From: Mya arenaria
Taxonomy: Eukaryota; Mollusca; Bivalvia; Myida; Myidae
NCBI RefSeq assembly: GCF_026914265.1
Contig: NC_069134.1
Coordinates: 65,420,094-65,484,093 of the forward strand
DNA: 64,000 bases
Direction of reading: 5' to 3'
The notes beneath the pieces were generated by a model, which was not told the origin of the DNA, ran no database searches, and saw only the letters and a program-made list of their open reading frames with translations. The position numbers and the translations under genes are program-made. Shown here piece after piece: positions 1 through 12,990 of this stretch. Position 1 is the first letter of the stretch; every line of letters begins with the position of its first letter.

Positions 1-1490
1 GTTTGCTGCCATCTTGATAGAAATTTTTGCGGACTTCGGGTAGAAGGGGTAGACTTTAGTCCCGGTTACCTAAGAACGTTCGCCGGTTTAATAATTGTAC
101 AATTATTTCAGACGAATTTACTTTCCAAAATCAATAAATTCATGCTACTTTTCCAAACTCTAGTCATAATTTTTTGTTTATCTGACTAATTTAGAGTGAA
201 AATATATAAATTATTATTTCACTTCTAATATTACACATTATTAATCTAAACGTCAATATTTTATTTTCGTTTAATGTTTCGTATTTTTTAGGGGAGACCA
301 CTAGCAAGAGTCGGGTCATTATCTATAACGTTCCAGTTGACAGTCAGGTAGAATGATATTTTTTTAATTATTATTTATATACTTACAGTACAGGTCATCT
401 GGTAATTTGTCATAGAGTAAGACATGGTCAAGATTTGAAAATGTTGTTTCATTTTGAAACTCATGTCTACAACCAGTTTGGATGTAAATACCAGTCTTTA
501 GTACTCCTCTTACAATCAGTTAATTTGTCATGTAGTACACTTAATTATGCACCAGTGAATTGTAACTACGCCCTCCGTAGCGGGGACTTCGACTTTCGGT
601 CCAGCTAATTCCAGATAAAATCTCCGCCCTGCAGGGGACAAACGGGGGCATTCCCTCCGGACCTGGGGCCGTGGTTACAGTTGTATGGTGCTTTAAAGAA
701 TATACATACTTGGAACGACTTCTCCGAATCCGGCCATACTAATATTGTGTTGACAACTTCTGGGCAATCTTTACAAGAGCATGCGAAAGTGCTCTGTGTT
801 CATAACTAGTGACCTCTTGCGCCTCAGTCATACACAGTGTAACACTTAGCAGTGATACCATATTGGTTAAAATATAGCTAGACAGTATTACTCTACACTC
901 TACAGGGCATGTGCAAAGTTGGGGCAAAGGGAATACGAACCACCATATTTTGCCTGCTTGTACTATAGGTCATGAAATTTAAAAAAAGTATGGAGGGCAA
1001 TCCTGAGAGGCACTTTGTCTTTAGAAATCAAGGCCCTTTAATTGGCCTTAGGCTATAAAAGGAGTCACTGTAATAACTGGTGTTTAATTCCACATTATGT
1101 CACAAAGTTTATCTTTTTTTTGTGATCTGAATCTTAGTAAATATGATATTGAATATGCAGCAGATAATTCAAAGTGATACAGAAGGTTTTTATGGAGATC
1201 ATTTACAACTAATCAAGGCCCTCATTGATTTTTTTTGTGATTTTACACCTTTCGCCCTGATGGCTTATTGTTGACACATATATGGTACATATCGTATAGA
1301 TACATGTACACAATGTACATGTACATAACAATGTTGCCTTGAATTCAAGGCTATGGTCCCAATATTTTCAAAGAATCTTATGATGTCAGAGATATCATTC
1401 CTCTTTTATGTCATTTTTGATCTTATTAACTTTAATCATCATGGATGAAATTCTATTATAGGCTGTTGAATAAGACAACCTGTTTGAGGA
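1..1490. other. 5' flank of SCPx-like gene
   Basis: No coding exon could be supported here. The stretch is AT-rich and holds one degenerate TA-flanked inverted-repeat element (see 547-693). It must contain the promoter and any 5' untranslated sequence of the thiolase gene starting at 1491, but no core promoter motif stands out. A 56-nt open segment at 292-347, flanked by AG and GT, was considered as an exon and not accepted. Confidence 0.5.
547..693. repeat. Degenerate short inverted-repeat element (TGCACCAGT family)
   Basis: The left end reads ATGCACCAGTGAATTGTAAC and the right end is its imperfect inverse (GTTACAGTTGTATGGTGC). The interior is GC-rich, with pieces such as GCGGGGACTTCGACTTTCGG that recur at 40268-40506 and about 47776-48016. 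This copy is shorter and more mutated than the 40268 copy. It is a non-autonomous DNA-transposon-like element. Confidence 0.65.
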
Positions 1491-4400
1491 ATGTCTGGAC
1501 CCAGCGGTAGTCGGGTATTTGTGGTGGGGGTGGGGCTGACAAAGTTTGAGAGGCCGCTGACAAAACAATGGGACTACCCAGATATGGGCAGAGAGGCTGG
1601 TAAGACTGTTGTCATGTTGGTTTTTATCTGCTATTAGCACATCTGTTTTTTAAGGACAAAAATGTGTTGCATATATATTATGTCATTCATGCATTGGTAT
1701 TGCTCTCATCATCAGCTTTAATGTTCCTGCCATTCATGTCATTGGCATACTGTGTGAAAACTTTCATGTTGGTCATAACTTAAATATATTCAATTTATAT
1801 TGGTAAATTATGCGAACGTTCATTCTTATGTGTATGTAGCAGGTTCATCTACTCTATCTGAAATACTTTTTGTGTTTTTGCCCAATTGCAGCAACAAGTG
1901 CTGGATCTGTACATACATACATACATGTACATGTTTTTTAAAATGAAAAGGTACAGCAGCACTGAAGGATGCTGGGCTCACATATGACCAGATCAAGTCA
2001 GTTGTGGCGAGCTACTGCTATGGGGAGCCAACAAGCGGTCAGCGGGCGGTGTATGAGCTGGGGCTGTCAGGCGTTCCCATATACAATGTAAACAACAACT
2101 GCTCATCAGGCTCCACGGCCCTCATGATGGCCCGTCGGCTTGTGCAGAGCGGCATGGAGGACTGTGTAATGGCACTAGGTAGAGAAGACAATTCTTCACT
2201 ATACTGGAAAGATGGTTTCATCAGGGTCACAAATCCAGTTTTCTTTTATTATTTTAACACAGCATAACACTGTGTTCATGCCTTAACTCTTACATGTATC
2301 AAGTATGTTTTGAAGAACATTGTGAAACCTTCTTTTACATGCATCTTGATATGTCATTTTATAAGAGGTTGTTTCAGATAATTTAAGAACCGTTGGTTCC
2401 TCTTGTAATGATCATTACTTTCAATAACATTTTCGAATGAGTATCCCTGAGTAATATTTATATATATTTTGAAACAAATTCTAATAATGAAGTGGTAGGA
2501 TATCTTGATTTTTTCAGTTAAAAATCTAATAACAATTATGTTAATACCATTATTTCAAACTGCAATTATGCAGTTACAATATTTTGTCTTAAGTTCATTG
2601 ATAAAATGGCCCTGTTTCCACAGCCCACTGTGAATCCCTTCATTTCCAGGTTTTGAGAAGATGGAACGAGGCCTGTCAGAGCGTTACACAGACAAGACAT
2701 CACCAGTGAAACGTCACATGGACCACATGGTTGACATTGGCGCCAAGCCTGGCCTTATTCAGCCAAGAATGAACAGCATGACATCTGACGTCGTTAAATT
2801 GTACGCTTATGCTGCGCGAGAATACATGAAGAAAAATCCACAAGTGACAGTTGATGACTTTGTTGAAATTGCATATAAAAATCACAAACAGAGTGTAAAT
2901 AACCCTAATGCTTCAATATCTAAGGAGATTTCAAAGAAGGATATTTCAGGGAAGATGATGCTTTGTGACCCTATTACGTTCTGGATGTCGGCACCAGTTG
3001 CAGATGGAGGTGCAGCAGCCATTGTTTGTAGCGAGGAGTTTGTGTTGAAACACAACCTTCAAGACAGGTAAAGCAACCAAGTGACCGCATCATACACACA
3101 CAGCCTGCAACACAGTTATCACATGATGCAACACACAGTTAGCAAATCAGGTATACCATTATGCAACACACAGTCAGTAACACAGTTATTGCATCATGCT
3201 ACTCTCAGCTTTCAATGCAGCAATTGCATTATACAACATTCAGCCAGCTATACAGCTATCGAATCATGCATTCAGCAACGCAGTTATCAAACAATCATGA
3301 TTATCCATTTTTTAATATAAATTTCTTCAGAGCTGTGGAGATTGTGGCCCAGAACATGGTGACAGACATGCCGTCTTCGTTTGGTCGCAGTTTCATGGAC
3401 CTGTCTGGGGCGGGTATGGCTCGCAAGGCGGCCGAGAAATGCTTCCTGGATAGCAAAATGTCCCCTGCTGATGTAGATGTGATTGAGGTATATGTTAATT
3501 ATTGTTAAAGAATGTTAATGTAAATTACTTCTTTGTATTTATGAAGGACCAATCTTATCAACAATTATACAACTTACTATCATGGCATAAGATCTACAAA
3601 ATGTACTCCTATATAATAAAGACTGAATTAAAATATATACTGGTAATAAAAAAGATGAGGAAAAATGTTCAGTAAATTTATTAGTCTGAAGTTCTGTGTA
3701 ATATCTTTAAAAAATAAAGTTATTATAACTATCATTAAAAAGCAATTTTACAATAAATTTTCCTGCAAAACTTGTTATTTCCAGTTATACATCTTAACTA
3801 TTTAGGAATCTGTTTTATAGACAGGGAATTTGACCCTGCTTCAGTTTGTGATCTGCTTTGATGAACATCTCATTTGATTTTAGTAAACCTAAAGACATTG
3901 CATTAATACAGTAAAGCCTGTTGACAATATAATTGGTTCCTTAACACCCATGGCCATTAACTGTGGACACGGTCATTAAATAAATATTTTCAATACTGAT
4001 AACAGCAATGCCTTACTAAGTTAAAAAATTTATTAACTGCATCCACAATTTGTGTATGATATGCAATTTGGAATACAGACCTTGATGCAAGCATGTAGAC
4101 AGTGTAGACCTTTGATGTAGTTTTAGTGCTTCAATGAATGCTGCAGATCTGGTGAAAGACCAACCAGAATTAATTTTAATTTAAAGATCTACTACGGTGT
4201 TCACACTTTAATGACCATTTGTCTCAGTTAAAGCTTGAAACTTGAAAAATAATTAGTAGAAGGCTTTAATAAAGCTGCACTCTCACAGATATACCATTTT
4301 TACAATTTTTTAATTTTTTGTCTTGACAAGAGCAAATTTTTGCGTAAATATTTGCAAACCAATAATATAAGATTGCTGACAAAAAATCAGATCGTAGATT

Positions 4401-5817
4401 TTCATATTTCCATTCGAAAATTAATGTTTTATGGCATAAACCGTTACTAACAGTTTAGGAAAAATGCATAAAACATCAATTTTTAACTTAAATATAAAAA
4501 TCTGTGATCTATTTTTTTTGTCAGTAGTCTTATATTTCCTAGTTTTCATGGATTTTTGCAAAAATTGGCTCGTTCCAAGACAAAAAATAAAAAAAGTTGT
4601 CAAAACCTTCAATCTGTGAGAGTGCAGCTTTAAATGCACATCTATTTGCAAAAACGCATTATTTAAAAAAATATCTATTTCCCCATTCTTCCAGTTACAC
4701 GACTGTTTCTCATGCAATGAGTTGTTCATGTATGAGGCACTTCAACTTGCGCCTGAGGGGCGAGGCGCAGACCTACTGCATAGTGGGGTATGGAGGCAGA
4801 ATCGTGCGGGTGGGGAGCAGCTTCTTCTAGGGGGACGCTGGGTCGTCAACCCCTCTGGGGGCCTTGAGTCTAAGGGGCATCCCATAGGGGCTACAGGTGA
4901 GCAAAGGAATCAGGGGTTGTATTCATGAAGCAACTAAAGTTAAATTTCCAGCTTAGTAGAAATTAGCCATTTTTCTTTCAAGGTAATTGAACAGGTTTGA
5001 GCACCAAAAATTTCAGATTTTTGTCCAAAGTATTTTTTTTATTGGTATTTGGACATAATTTGTTTTCTATTTCTGACCAAACATGGTTCCTGAAAAAGCC
5101 AGGTTGGACAAACCAATACTCTATAATAAAATAGATTTTACTTTTTTACAATAGAAGCTCAAGAAATTCAACCTTTTCTATGTAATTATAAATGAAGAAT
5201 TAGATAATTTTTTGGCCATCGCTAAACTGATCTATAAATATACTAATATATAGTATTATAATATTATAACAGCTCGGCAAACCTTATTTCAAGTGGGTAT
5301 AATTTAGAAGTCAAAATGGTGGTCGTCCTGACTTTTGTTGACTTTGGCAACATAGATTATTGCCTGATGAATTGACAGTCTTCTTTATGTTTATACGTTA
5401 TTCATGGAATTACTTAATGATAAGTCAAAGTAACAAGTACCATTATGAAGTTGTGCAAGGCATATGTTTGGTTAATTTTGACTTTGGCAAGTTACAGTAA
5501 CTGCCCTTGGAATATTCATATGCCAGGATGTCGCTTAACTAAACTGATCATATCAATGAACAGCATTGTAAGACATATTGTTTGTCGACCATGGCAAATT
5601 GGAATTATTGTTTTCCTTTGAATCATCTTATACTATGCCACATTATCATACACAAAGCGGTATTTAAAAAAAAACTGATGCGGGCAGTCATTCCTCATGG
5701 GATAAGTCTAGTTGTTTTTTAATATCATTCAAAAAACAATTTTGTGAGGTAACACTTAGTTAATCATGCAGAAAATAAGACATTGTTCATGGTGCATGCT
5801 AGATAAATTTGGAAAAC

Positions 5818-5885
<68 letters not shown>

Positions 5886-6112
5886 CATATATATATAATT
5901 TTTCAATTTATGTCCATTCAATCAAATTGTTTCATGCAGGTTTGGCACAGTGTGCAGAGCTCGTGTCCCAACTGCGGGGGGAGAGTGGGAGGCGGCAGGT
6001 TGACGGAGCCTCGGTTGCCATGCAACACAACTTTGGCATTGGTGGCGCTGCTGTAGTAACGCTCTACAAGCAGTATCGACCCACCGGGCGCCAAGCACAA
6101 GCTAGACTGTGA
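1491..6112 (+). CDS. SCP2: SCPx-type peroxisomal 3-ketoacyl-CoA thiolase, without SCP2 domain
   Basis: Six exons join in frame: 1491-1599, 1951-2178, 2650-3067, 3331-3487, 4695-4896 and 5940-6112. All introns are GT-AG, and the product is 428 residues. The start ATG is chosen because the next residues run into the family N terminus ([14 protein letters not shown]). Family motifs are intact: the nucleophile Cys87 in [15 protein letters not shown] at 306-308, His366 in KGHPIGATG, and GIGG at 404-407. Thiolases of this family cleave 3-ketoacyl-CoAs of branched and bile-acid-type chains in peroxisomes. Human SCPx is 547 residues and continues into a lipid-transfer domain. Here the stop follows about 14 residues after the thiolase ends (TLYK, then the tail). 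The last three residues, ARL, fit a PTS1 peroxisomal signal. An inverted-repeat element fills much of intron 4 and a TA microsatellite sits in intron 5. Family identity is certain; loss of the SCP2 domain is read directly from the stop codon. Confidence 0.93.
4269..4633. repeat. Fold-back MITE (AGCTGCACTCTCACAGAT family), copy 1
   Basis: The termini are AAGCTGCACTCTCACAGAT and its inverse ATCTGTGAGAGTGCAGCTT. The right end is followed by TTAA; the left has ATAA. The element lies in intron 4 of the SCPx gene and ends about 60 bases before exon 5. The two halves are near-inverted copies of each other around a centre near AAACCGTTACTAACAG, so the element can fold along its full length. Other copies are at 48238, 48902, 50568 and 62024. 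Short open frames in it are by-products of the palindrome. Confidence 0.85.
5819..5881. repeat. (TA)n microsatellite in SCPx intron 5
   Basis: There are about 30 uninterrupted TA dinucleotides, followed by a diffuse AT-rich tail, ending about 60 bases before the last exon at 5940. It is likely length-polymorphic. Confidence 0.95.
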
Positions 6113-8520
6113 TAAAAAAATACTTTTTTAATGTTTTTAAGCAGTATTTATGGCAAATTACAGTTGTCAATATACCAGTATGACTGTTCTTTGAGAAACA
6201 TGACATAATTGTGTATGATATTGTGATCAAAATTCACTGCACCATATGTTATGAAGTATATATTTGTTTTATTGTGTAGATTAGTGATAAATGAAGGTAT
6301 GTTGATGCTATTAATATATGTATAATATATAGAGAGACAATTTATGTTTTAATTTATACTTTATTTTAGTAAATCAATTCCAATTCTTGCTTAATTAAAG
6401 GTTTCTTTTCTGGGACTACAAACACGCTGCATTTTTTAGTACCAGGGATAAAGAAAACTCGCACATGTATGCACATGTAGGTATAAAATTCTGTAACCTT
6501 ACGTTTAGATTATGTCTTTATCAATGTTTCTTTGAAATTGGTTGTAAATTTAACACAATATGAATAAAAAAATTTGCTCTGTACTATTTTCAAGTCAAGT
6601 CAATATTTTTTTATTGTGGGATATCATGTAACATTTAAAACATAAGCTATTTATAGAATTTTACCGACATAAATATTTTATTGTGAAAGAGTCTCTTCAG
6701 TGCTTTTTGTTTATCGTTAAATGTATATAAGTAGAAAATCAAAGAATTTGCTAGATTTGGGGTGCATAATAATTGTAATCATGACAATGCCACAATTAAT
6801 AAATAGATTGTTGGAAGTTTCCCTACCCACACATTTAAGAGTGCATGTGTAGTCGCTAAAAACTGTTGGTATTTTGTGAGTTGGTCTGGAAACGCCAAAT
6901 AAACTAATCTATTAACTGTGGCATTATAAATTACCTATTTTATAATCACATTACTTTGTCTTTATTATTATGTATAACAGAGTGTATTTATACGTGTAAG
7001 CTATGTATCACAAAGAGGATCTTCAAAGACTTTTCCTGTTGTTAGATGACTTCATTCTATGAAACTTTTCATTTGTGATTGGAATATACAATAAATTTGA
7101 AATAATGAAGAGATTTATAATCTATCGTAATGAAACTTAAAGTTCAGCTAGAATTTTTTTTTAAATTTCAAAGTACTGCTTCTTAACTTTGAAAACTGAT
7201 GTCTTCCTTACAAGTTTATCATTTCCTTAAATATTATATATTCTTTGTTTACGGTTTATTTTTCATACAAACCATAATTGAAGATAACGTTGGGTTTATG
7301 ACAAATTACAAAACAAGGGGAGATAACTATGCAAATGTCTAATCATTTTTTGCACAATTTTACATTGCTATCAAGGACAATTCCAGGTTTGAACTAATTC
7401 CTTTGAATTTTTGGGTAAAATGACAATGGGAGATAACTTTGCAACAAATGCACAAGACTTCCCTTCAGGTCTTTGGACATCTTCACATCTACCTCAGGTT
7501 TGTGCTTGAAGAAAACAAATACACAAGGTAAGAGGTATTGTTTTTTGACATGATCACCAATTGGAATTATCGTTTCCCTTTGAATCATCTTATATTTTTC
7601 CACATTATCATGCACGGGAGTTGTTGCTCATGCGATGAGTCTAGTCTCATTCAAATACAATTACCTGTAAACAAACTATTTTGGAAAGTACAACTTACAT
7701 TTACCACACAAAATAATGCATCAATGGGTCCAAGAGTTTAATTTTTTGTGCTACAAATGTGTCTTAACTAATTTTCTTCAACAGTTTTTTTACTAATGCT
7801 CCAGATAAATTGCTATTTAAAAATGATAAAAGGGAGATAACTTCACAAAAAAGTACCTAATAGTTACAAATCATACTCTGTGCACGTAACAGTGCCCTAT
7901 ATCTATGTTCCACTATTTAAATAGTTACTGGGTTATGATCGGAATAATGTGTAGAAAGATCACCACCAGGAACCCATGAGTTACAATTATGCCGCTATGC
8001 ACAATTCACATTGGCATTATATAAAAAACTCTAACCTTTGCTGTTACTCAAAACAAGTGGTAGCTATTCAAGTAAATTTATATCTGAACTTTTTCTTTAA
8101 TAATGCTCTGTGTAATTTTGCTTTTGAAACATTTATCAGTGGTGATAACCTGGCAACAAAATGCCCATGAGAAAAGCTATGCCACTCTGGAACTCACAGT
8201 GGACAACTTCACACTTTCATCTATCGATGGTCAGTTTCATTTCTTTTTTTCTAATTGTTTATATTAATCGAAATTTTAAGTCATTAAGTCATAGTAACAG
8301 AATCAGCATTTTAGACTGAATTATTTTCTTCAATTTCACAAGTGAAATCCTGAAAAGTGAGGGTAAATTCCCCAATCATACTTCTTCAATAATTGCCTCT
8401 TCAACACCACATTGTGGATATGTTTGGGTTGAACCAAAATTCAGCTAGTGGTAAATGGGCGTGGGCAGAACCTACTAAACCTACTACCTAGTTTGAGAAA
8501 ACGAGTTTCAATTGCTGACT
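6113..8520. other. 3' flank of SCPx gene; low-copy mollusc repeats
   Basis: This holds the presumed 3' untranslated region of the thiolase gene. AATAAA occurs at 6563-6568 and 6898-6903, and either could be the poly(A) signal. From about 7310 to 8220 there is an imperfect repeat carrying several GGGAGATAACT motifs. A stretch at about 7550-7615 (ATTGGAATTAT...CACATTATCAT) is shared with about 5600-5655 in intron 5 of the gene. No coding sequence is supported. Confidence 0.5.
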
Positions 8521-8775
8521 CAGTTAAAGCAACCATCAAGTGTCAAACACTGAATTAGTTTAGGCAACCATCAAGTGTCAAACACTGACTTAGTTTAAGC
8601 AACCATCGAGTGTCAAACACTGACTTAGTTTAAGCAATCAACAAGTGTCAAACACTGACTTAGTTTAAGCAACCATCAATGTCAAACACTGAATTAGTTT
8701 AAGCAACCATCAATGTCAAACACTGAATTAGTTTAAGCAACCATCAATGTCAAACACTGAATTAGTTTAAGCATT
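8521..8775 (+). repeat. Minisatellite, about 33-35 bp unit, 7 copies
   Basis: The unit contains AAGCAACCATCAAGTGTCAA followed by ACACTGACTTAGTTT. The first copies are 35 bp. The last three have lost two bases (CAATGTC instead of CAAGTGTC) and are nearly identical to each other, which suggests recent local expansion of the shortened unit. Confidence 0.9.
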
Positions 8776-10339
8776 TATTAAACAGTAATGTTGAAGCAAC
8801 TAATAGAATATAAAAGTAAGACAACAAAATAGTTATTTTGAATACAATTAAACTAACATGAAATGTCAATTGAAAATATAAATATTCTAACATAAATAAT
8901 TACAAAATCAGATTCACAATGGATGGGTAAAATAGTATCACAGTCACAAAAAATAAAAAACAATTGCATAAAATATTCCATGTAAAACATTCACAGATTT
9001 TTTTAACAATGATAAAATGCTACAAATATACATGCAATTGTTGTTCTTAGAGACCCAACCATGGTAAAAAAAATTGAATCAATAAAAATTAACAATTTTT
9101 TTCTACAATAATTTTACTAAATATTTTGATTAATTAGTACTCAGACAACTGTTTTATAGTAGTAGGATACTAATAATATTGGTGATTTGTCAATTACTGA
9201 ATAATAACTTGTTAAGAAATAGTACACACCACTGAGGCTCATATGACATAAGAACCGGCCAGTCAGCCCCCAAAGGTGTATACGGACTTTCAATAAGACT
9301 TTGATGTTTAAATTGATCATCGTTTTTAATTTTAAACGCTACTGTTTTCAATGCAATTTTAGATTTTTGAAAAAAGCCTAACTTTGCTTTATGAAACATT
9401 TAAGCATGGAACAACACCCAAAACAATACAATCAATATCGTTTTTTTTTTTTACTATTTTGCCTTTTCTGAAAAACAGGTGCAGTAGATCTGACAATAGA
9501 AGCACTTACTTGGTGAGGCCTTATTAACATTGAATGACAAGAAATGACATGATTCTACTACTCCAAAACTTGTTTTAACAGGTCTTTGGTTGAAAAACTG
9601 GCAAATATACATGTAGCTTTTCCATGCATTCAAACACCTTCATTCAGTTTGTGCTCATTGGTTTAAGTTAAAACTAAGTCTTTGTTTTGATTTATTACTG
9701 ACGATTCTAATGAAAACAAATAATGTCTAACACCAAGTTGTGTGAAAGAATCTAAAAAAAATTCTAAAATTTTAACTACGAATTTCAAAAATATACCAAA
9801 AATGGCACTATCTCAGACACCATTACTAGCGTTTTGTATGAATTTTTAAAACAATATTTTTTAAGAAGTAAAATTATTTTTTGAAAATGATAGTTTGATT
9901 AATCAGTTTTAAGATGCAGTGTATTTGAATTAGGCAGAAAAAATGTTTAATTGATACATTCACTAAATAATAAATGGAAGTTCTTCAAATACAATATTTT
10001 GTCATATGCTTATTGATAAGTGGGCCTCATTGTTCTAATATAGGCTGATGAATATCTTCTAATAACCTTCTCATACAATCCTCTACAATAAGAGGTAGTC
10101 ATCGCAAATCAAAATATTTAAGAGCTACATTAACTACATTTTGTATGACATTAAAATGGACCAAAAAATTGAAAAAGCCAAGAGCAGAGAGTAACCTTTG
10201 ATGATTTTTTTTTATTTATACTTACCTTCATTTTAATGATATAATTCAAATTGTCATTCAGATTAAATCCAAAATAATTGTATTAAATGGTTACCCTGGC
10301 AGCTTTCGTAGTTACTTCATTAAAAAAATAATACATGTA

Positions 10340-10620
10340 TACATATGAAAATCAGCACCCGTATGATACAAAAAAAATTGTTGTATGTGCAGAAAACCAA
10401 AGTGCCCGGGAGTGCAGGCCAACACTCATCTGTACTTCAAAGTCAAACAAAAGGCATTACTAGAGTTATGGACCTTGCTATAAAGGTATGTAATAATTAT
10501 GTCTGGGAACATGTTTACCAGGTTACCTGTAAATATCTTACATGTAAATATCATAAACTGGTTTAGGGTTATGGTAAAGGTTTTGCACTACGATGACAAA
10601 GTGTAAAATACAACAAAAGT
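10340..10620 (+). repeat. Dispersed repeat with GAGTTATGG(A/G)CCTTGC core
   Basis: The segment holds AGAGTTATGGACCTTGCTAT followed by GTCTGGGAACATG. Related copies are at about 12410-12545, 14555-14640, 16065-16260, 16725-16860 and 30590-30790. In those the core is followed by TTGTCTCTGGCAACATG or a close variant. The family is non-coding, and most copies sit in TTLL7 introns in the same orientation. Confidence 0.6.
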
Positions 10621-11214
10621 AAACAAAAATAGAAGGGGCATCATACACATTTATATATGTGGTGAAAGACTGTGGATCAGAACCTTAGTCCATTAGTTTT
10701 GTTCTCACTTTAATGGCCAAATGTGTACATTGCCCTGATTTCATAAGCCTATAATTATAATTAATTATATTACCACTGTGGTTGTCATTTATATTCTCAA
10801 TGTTTGTTCCATATCCAAATATTGTTCAAAAGTAACTCCCATTGAAATAAGTTATTACCCTTCATAATTAAAATATAGTGGAATTTAAAAATATCTTGCT
10901 AAAAAGTAACTATAACAAAGCTAAGCTTTTATCACAGACAAATATGATAATATGAATAAAAGCAAATTTGCTACTGTAAAACAGTATAAACCAGAAAATT
11001 TTATAAATAAAGTCATGAAGCATTTTTAGCATGTAATGCAGATATAAACAGGCTTATCAGCATAGCTAGAGGTGGACGTTCAGAGTATATAGTGTGAGAT
11101 TATACATGTAGTAATACCATAGAGTTTATTCAGAATCAACATTTCAAAAATTTATATCCACAAAGGGCCTAAATTATTATTTATCCACTCTAAGAACTAC
11201 TGAAGCTTTTATTG

Positions 11215-11452
11215 TAAGGCCGCACCAAATTAATAGTTTGTAGGATTTACCATACCTACTTTTCAGAAAATACATAAAGAAATTTTGAAAAAAAAATTAT
11301 ATGACCATTGCAAAAATGAAAAAAATAAAATAAATTCTTGTGAAGCCAAGTTTCATCAGACATCGTAAAAACATGTTATTACATGTCTCCGACAATTTCT
11401 GGAAGACAGAAACAGTTTGATGAACAAAACTTGAGTTGGTGAGGCCTTTAGT
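11215..11452. repeat. Possible MITE with AAGGCCGCACCAA / TTGGTGAGGCCTT ends
   Basis: The left end AAGGCCGCACCAA and right end TTGGTGAGGCCTT are an imperfect inverted pair about 240 bp apart. A related right-end motif (TTGGTGAGGCCTT) recurs near 9511. There is no coding content. Confidence 0.4.
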
Positions 11453-12691
11453 GTAGCATATATGTATTTGAGGAGAAGTATGGAGAAAAAACTAATGCAC
11501 TGGTATATCAATGAAAGTGATTATGTAATCTAAACCTATAACTATACTTTAAAGAGAGAACAATAAATATTTCTAAACAACCTTTTAAGTTTGGATACAA
11601 ACTTATGCATATACAAAACGAGGCATTCTCAACATCACATTTTCCATTGTAACCATCATGTGTAACGTAAAAATAAATAACAAATTATGTGTCAATAGTT
11701 TGGTAATATTCAAATAAAACATGAACTTAACAAAGTATTTACTGCATTTAAAAACGTATCACACCAACCTTTTTTTAGAACGTTAACAATATTCATTGGT
11801 AGCATAATAATCTTGCTATATAAAAAGAAAGGCCAATAACAATAATCCTTATGTTTCTCTGTTTGTTTATAAAAAGGAATGCGCAGGAATCTATCTGATT
11901 TTACACATTATTTTTAAATATTTTTCTCCAGATATATTCATTAAACATCTGTCATTATTTTTAATGTGTAAACTTCAAGGTTTTCCATGAGGTATCCAAA
12001 TAGAAACTTAACAGATGTGCTTGTCTAAATAATAATTTTATTAATGACTGCAGAAAATTTGAAATGTCCTATGAATATATTTTCAAATATCATTTAAAAA
12101 CCTTTGTTTCCGACTGAAAAAATTGTAGAACAAAAAATGAAGCCATATGTAAAGCCCTGAATGTGGCAGGGCCTGAGAAACAAAACATTATTTTTTTGGC
12201 CAAAGTAAAAATGTATAATTATGAACAAATAATAATTATTTGAAATCAGCATGACATCAGGAAGAATACAACTCTCACACAATAGTGGGCAATGTTTTTC
12301 TAAATTGTGGGTAATTCAAGCATAACAAGGGACCCGCGGAGAGAATACCAATAATGTTCTGTTGTTTTTTGGGGGGTTTTCAGTCTTAAAAGGATGATAT
12401 CTCAACAATTATTCAAGCCAGAGTTATGGGCCTTGCATATCATGATTGTGTTGTCTCTGGCAAAATGTAAACCATTTAGATTTGTTTAAATATCTTAGAA
12501 CAGTTTTTTGAGTCTTGGCCATGGTTACCTTAGTGACGCAACACTAAAATATCGCAATTTATACATTGACTTTCTTTCTCAGAAAAACAGACAAGCTAAT
12601 ATATGCTGTAAGATCACCCACCTCTCCCACCTCAATGAAGGCAATAAAAGCCTTTAAAACAGGCTTCATTTTACCCTCAAGACCTCGATAC

Positions 12692-12697
12692 TTTATT
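12692..12697 (-). terminator. Candidate poly(A) signal of TTLL7
   Basis: AATAAA on the minus strand, about 200 bases downstream of the proposed TTLL7 stop codon at 12897-12899. The spacing is typical for a short 3' untranslated region. AATAAA is common in such AT-rich DNA, so this is a candidate only. Confidence 0.35.
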
Positions 12698-12896
12698 TTC
12701 AATAATTGCTGTTCTAACATTTGAAGAATAATGAAGTTTGTTTCTATTGACACAATGTTATATTTAACTGCCGAGGACAGCTACAAATCCCCTTGATGAT
12801 CCATTGTTGTTGGGCTGTATTATTCCTGATGTCGCGCCCGGGTTGACGGGTTGTTTATACATGATTGCACATTTGCGTTGTGTACAGTAAGGGGTA

Positions 12897-12990
12897 TCAC
12901 GAGAGAGTCTCCGTACGTGCGTAAAGCTTGCTATATCGCTGACTCATTGTTTGGGTGTTTGGTGGAACAAGTGCTGGTTTTGTCTCACTC
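12897..12990 (-). CDS. TTLL7: TTLL7 terminal exon (proposed)
   Basis: The preceding exon carries a strong donor (AGAG|GTCAGT at 14205/14204). Here a polypyrimidine-AG acceptor opens a segment that continues the frame with RSETKPALVPPN and ends TETLS, stop. If the donor at 14204 is not used, translation instead runs on to a stop at 14177-14179 with the tail RSVPYYGHH. Vertebrate TTLL7 has a variable Ser/Tyr-rich tail here, so similarity cannot decide between the two. Confidence 0.55.

Larger units (their letters stand above)
8776..12690. other. Intergenic region between convergent SCPx and TTLL7 genes
   Basis: About 3.9 kb of AT-rich sequence. No conserved coding segment was recognised on either strand. 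It contains a copy of a dispersed family with the core AGTTATGGACCTTGC (about 10340-10620), another at about 12310-12545, and a possible short inverted-repeat element at 11215-11452. The rest is featureless to the eye. Confidence 0.5.

Noticed and set aside
292..347. A 56-nt open segment between TTTTTTAG and GTAGAA that could be a small exon (GRPLARVGS...)
   Set aside because: No recognisable homology, no partner exon in phase, and too short to support on splice-like flanks alone.
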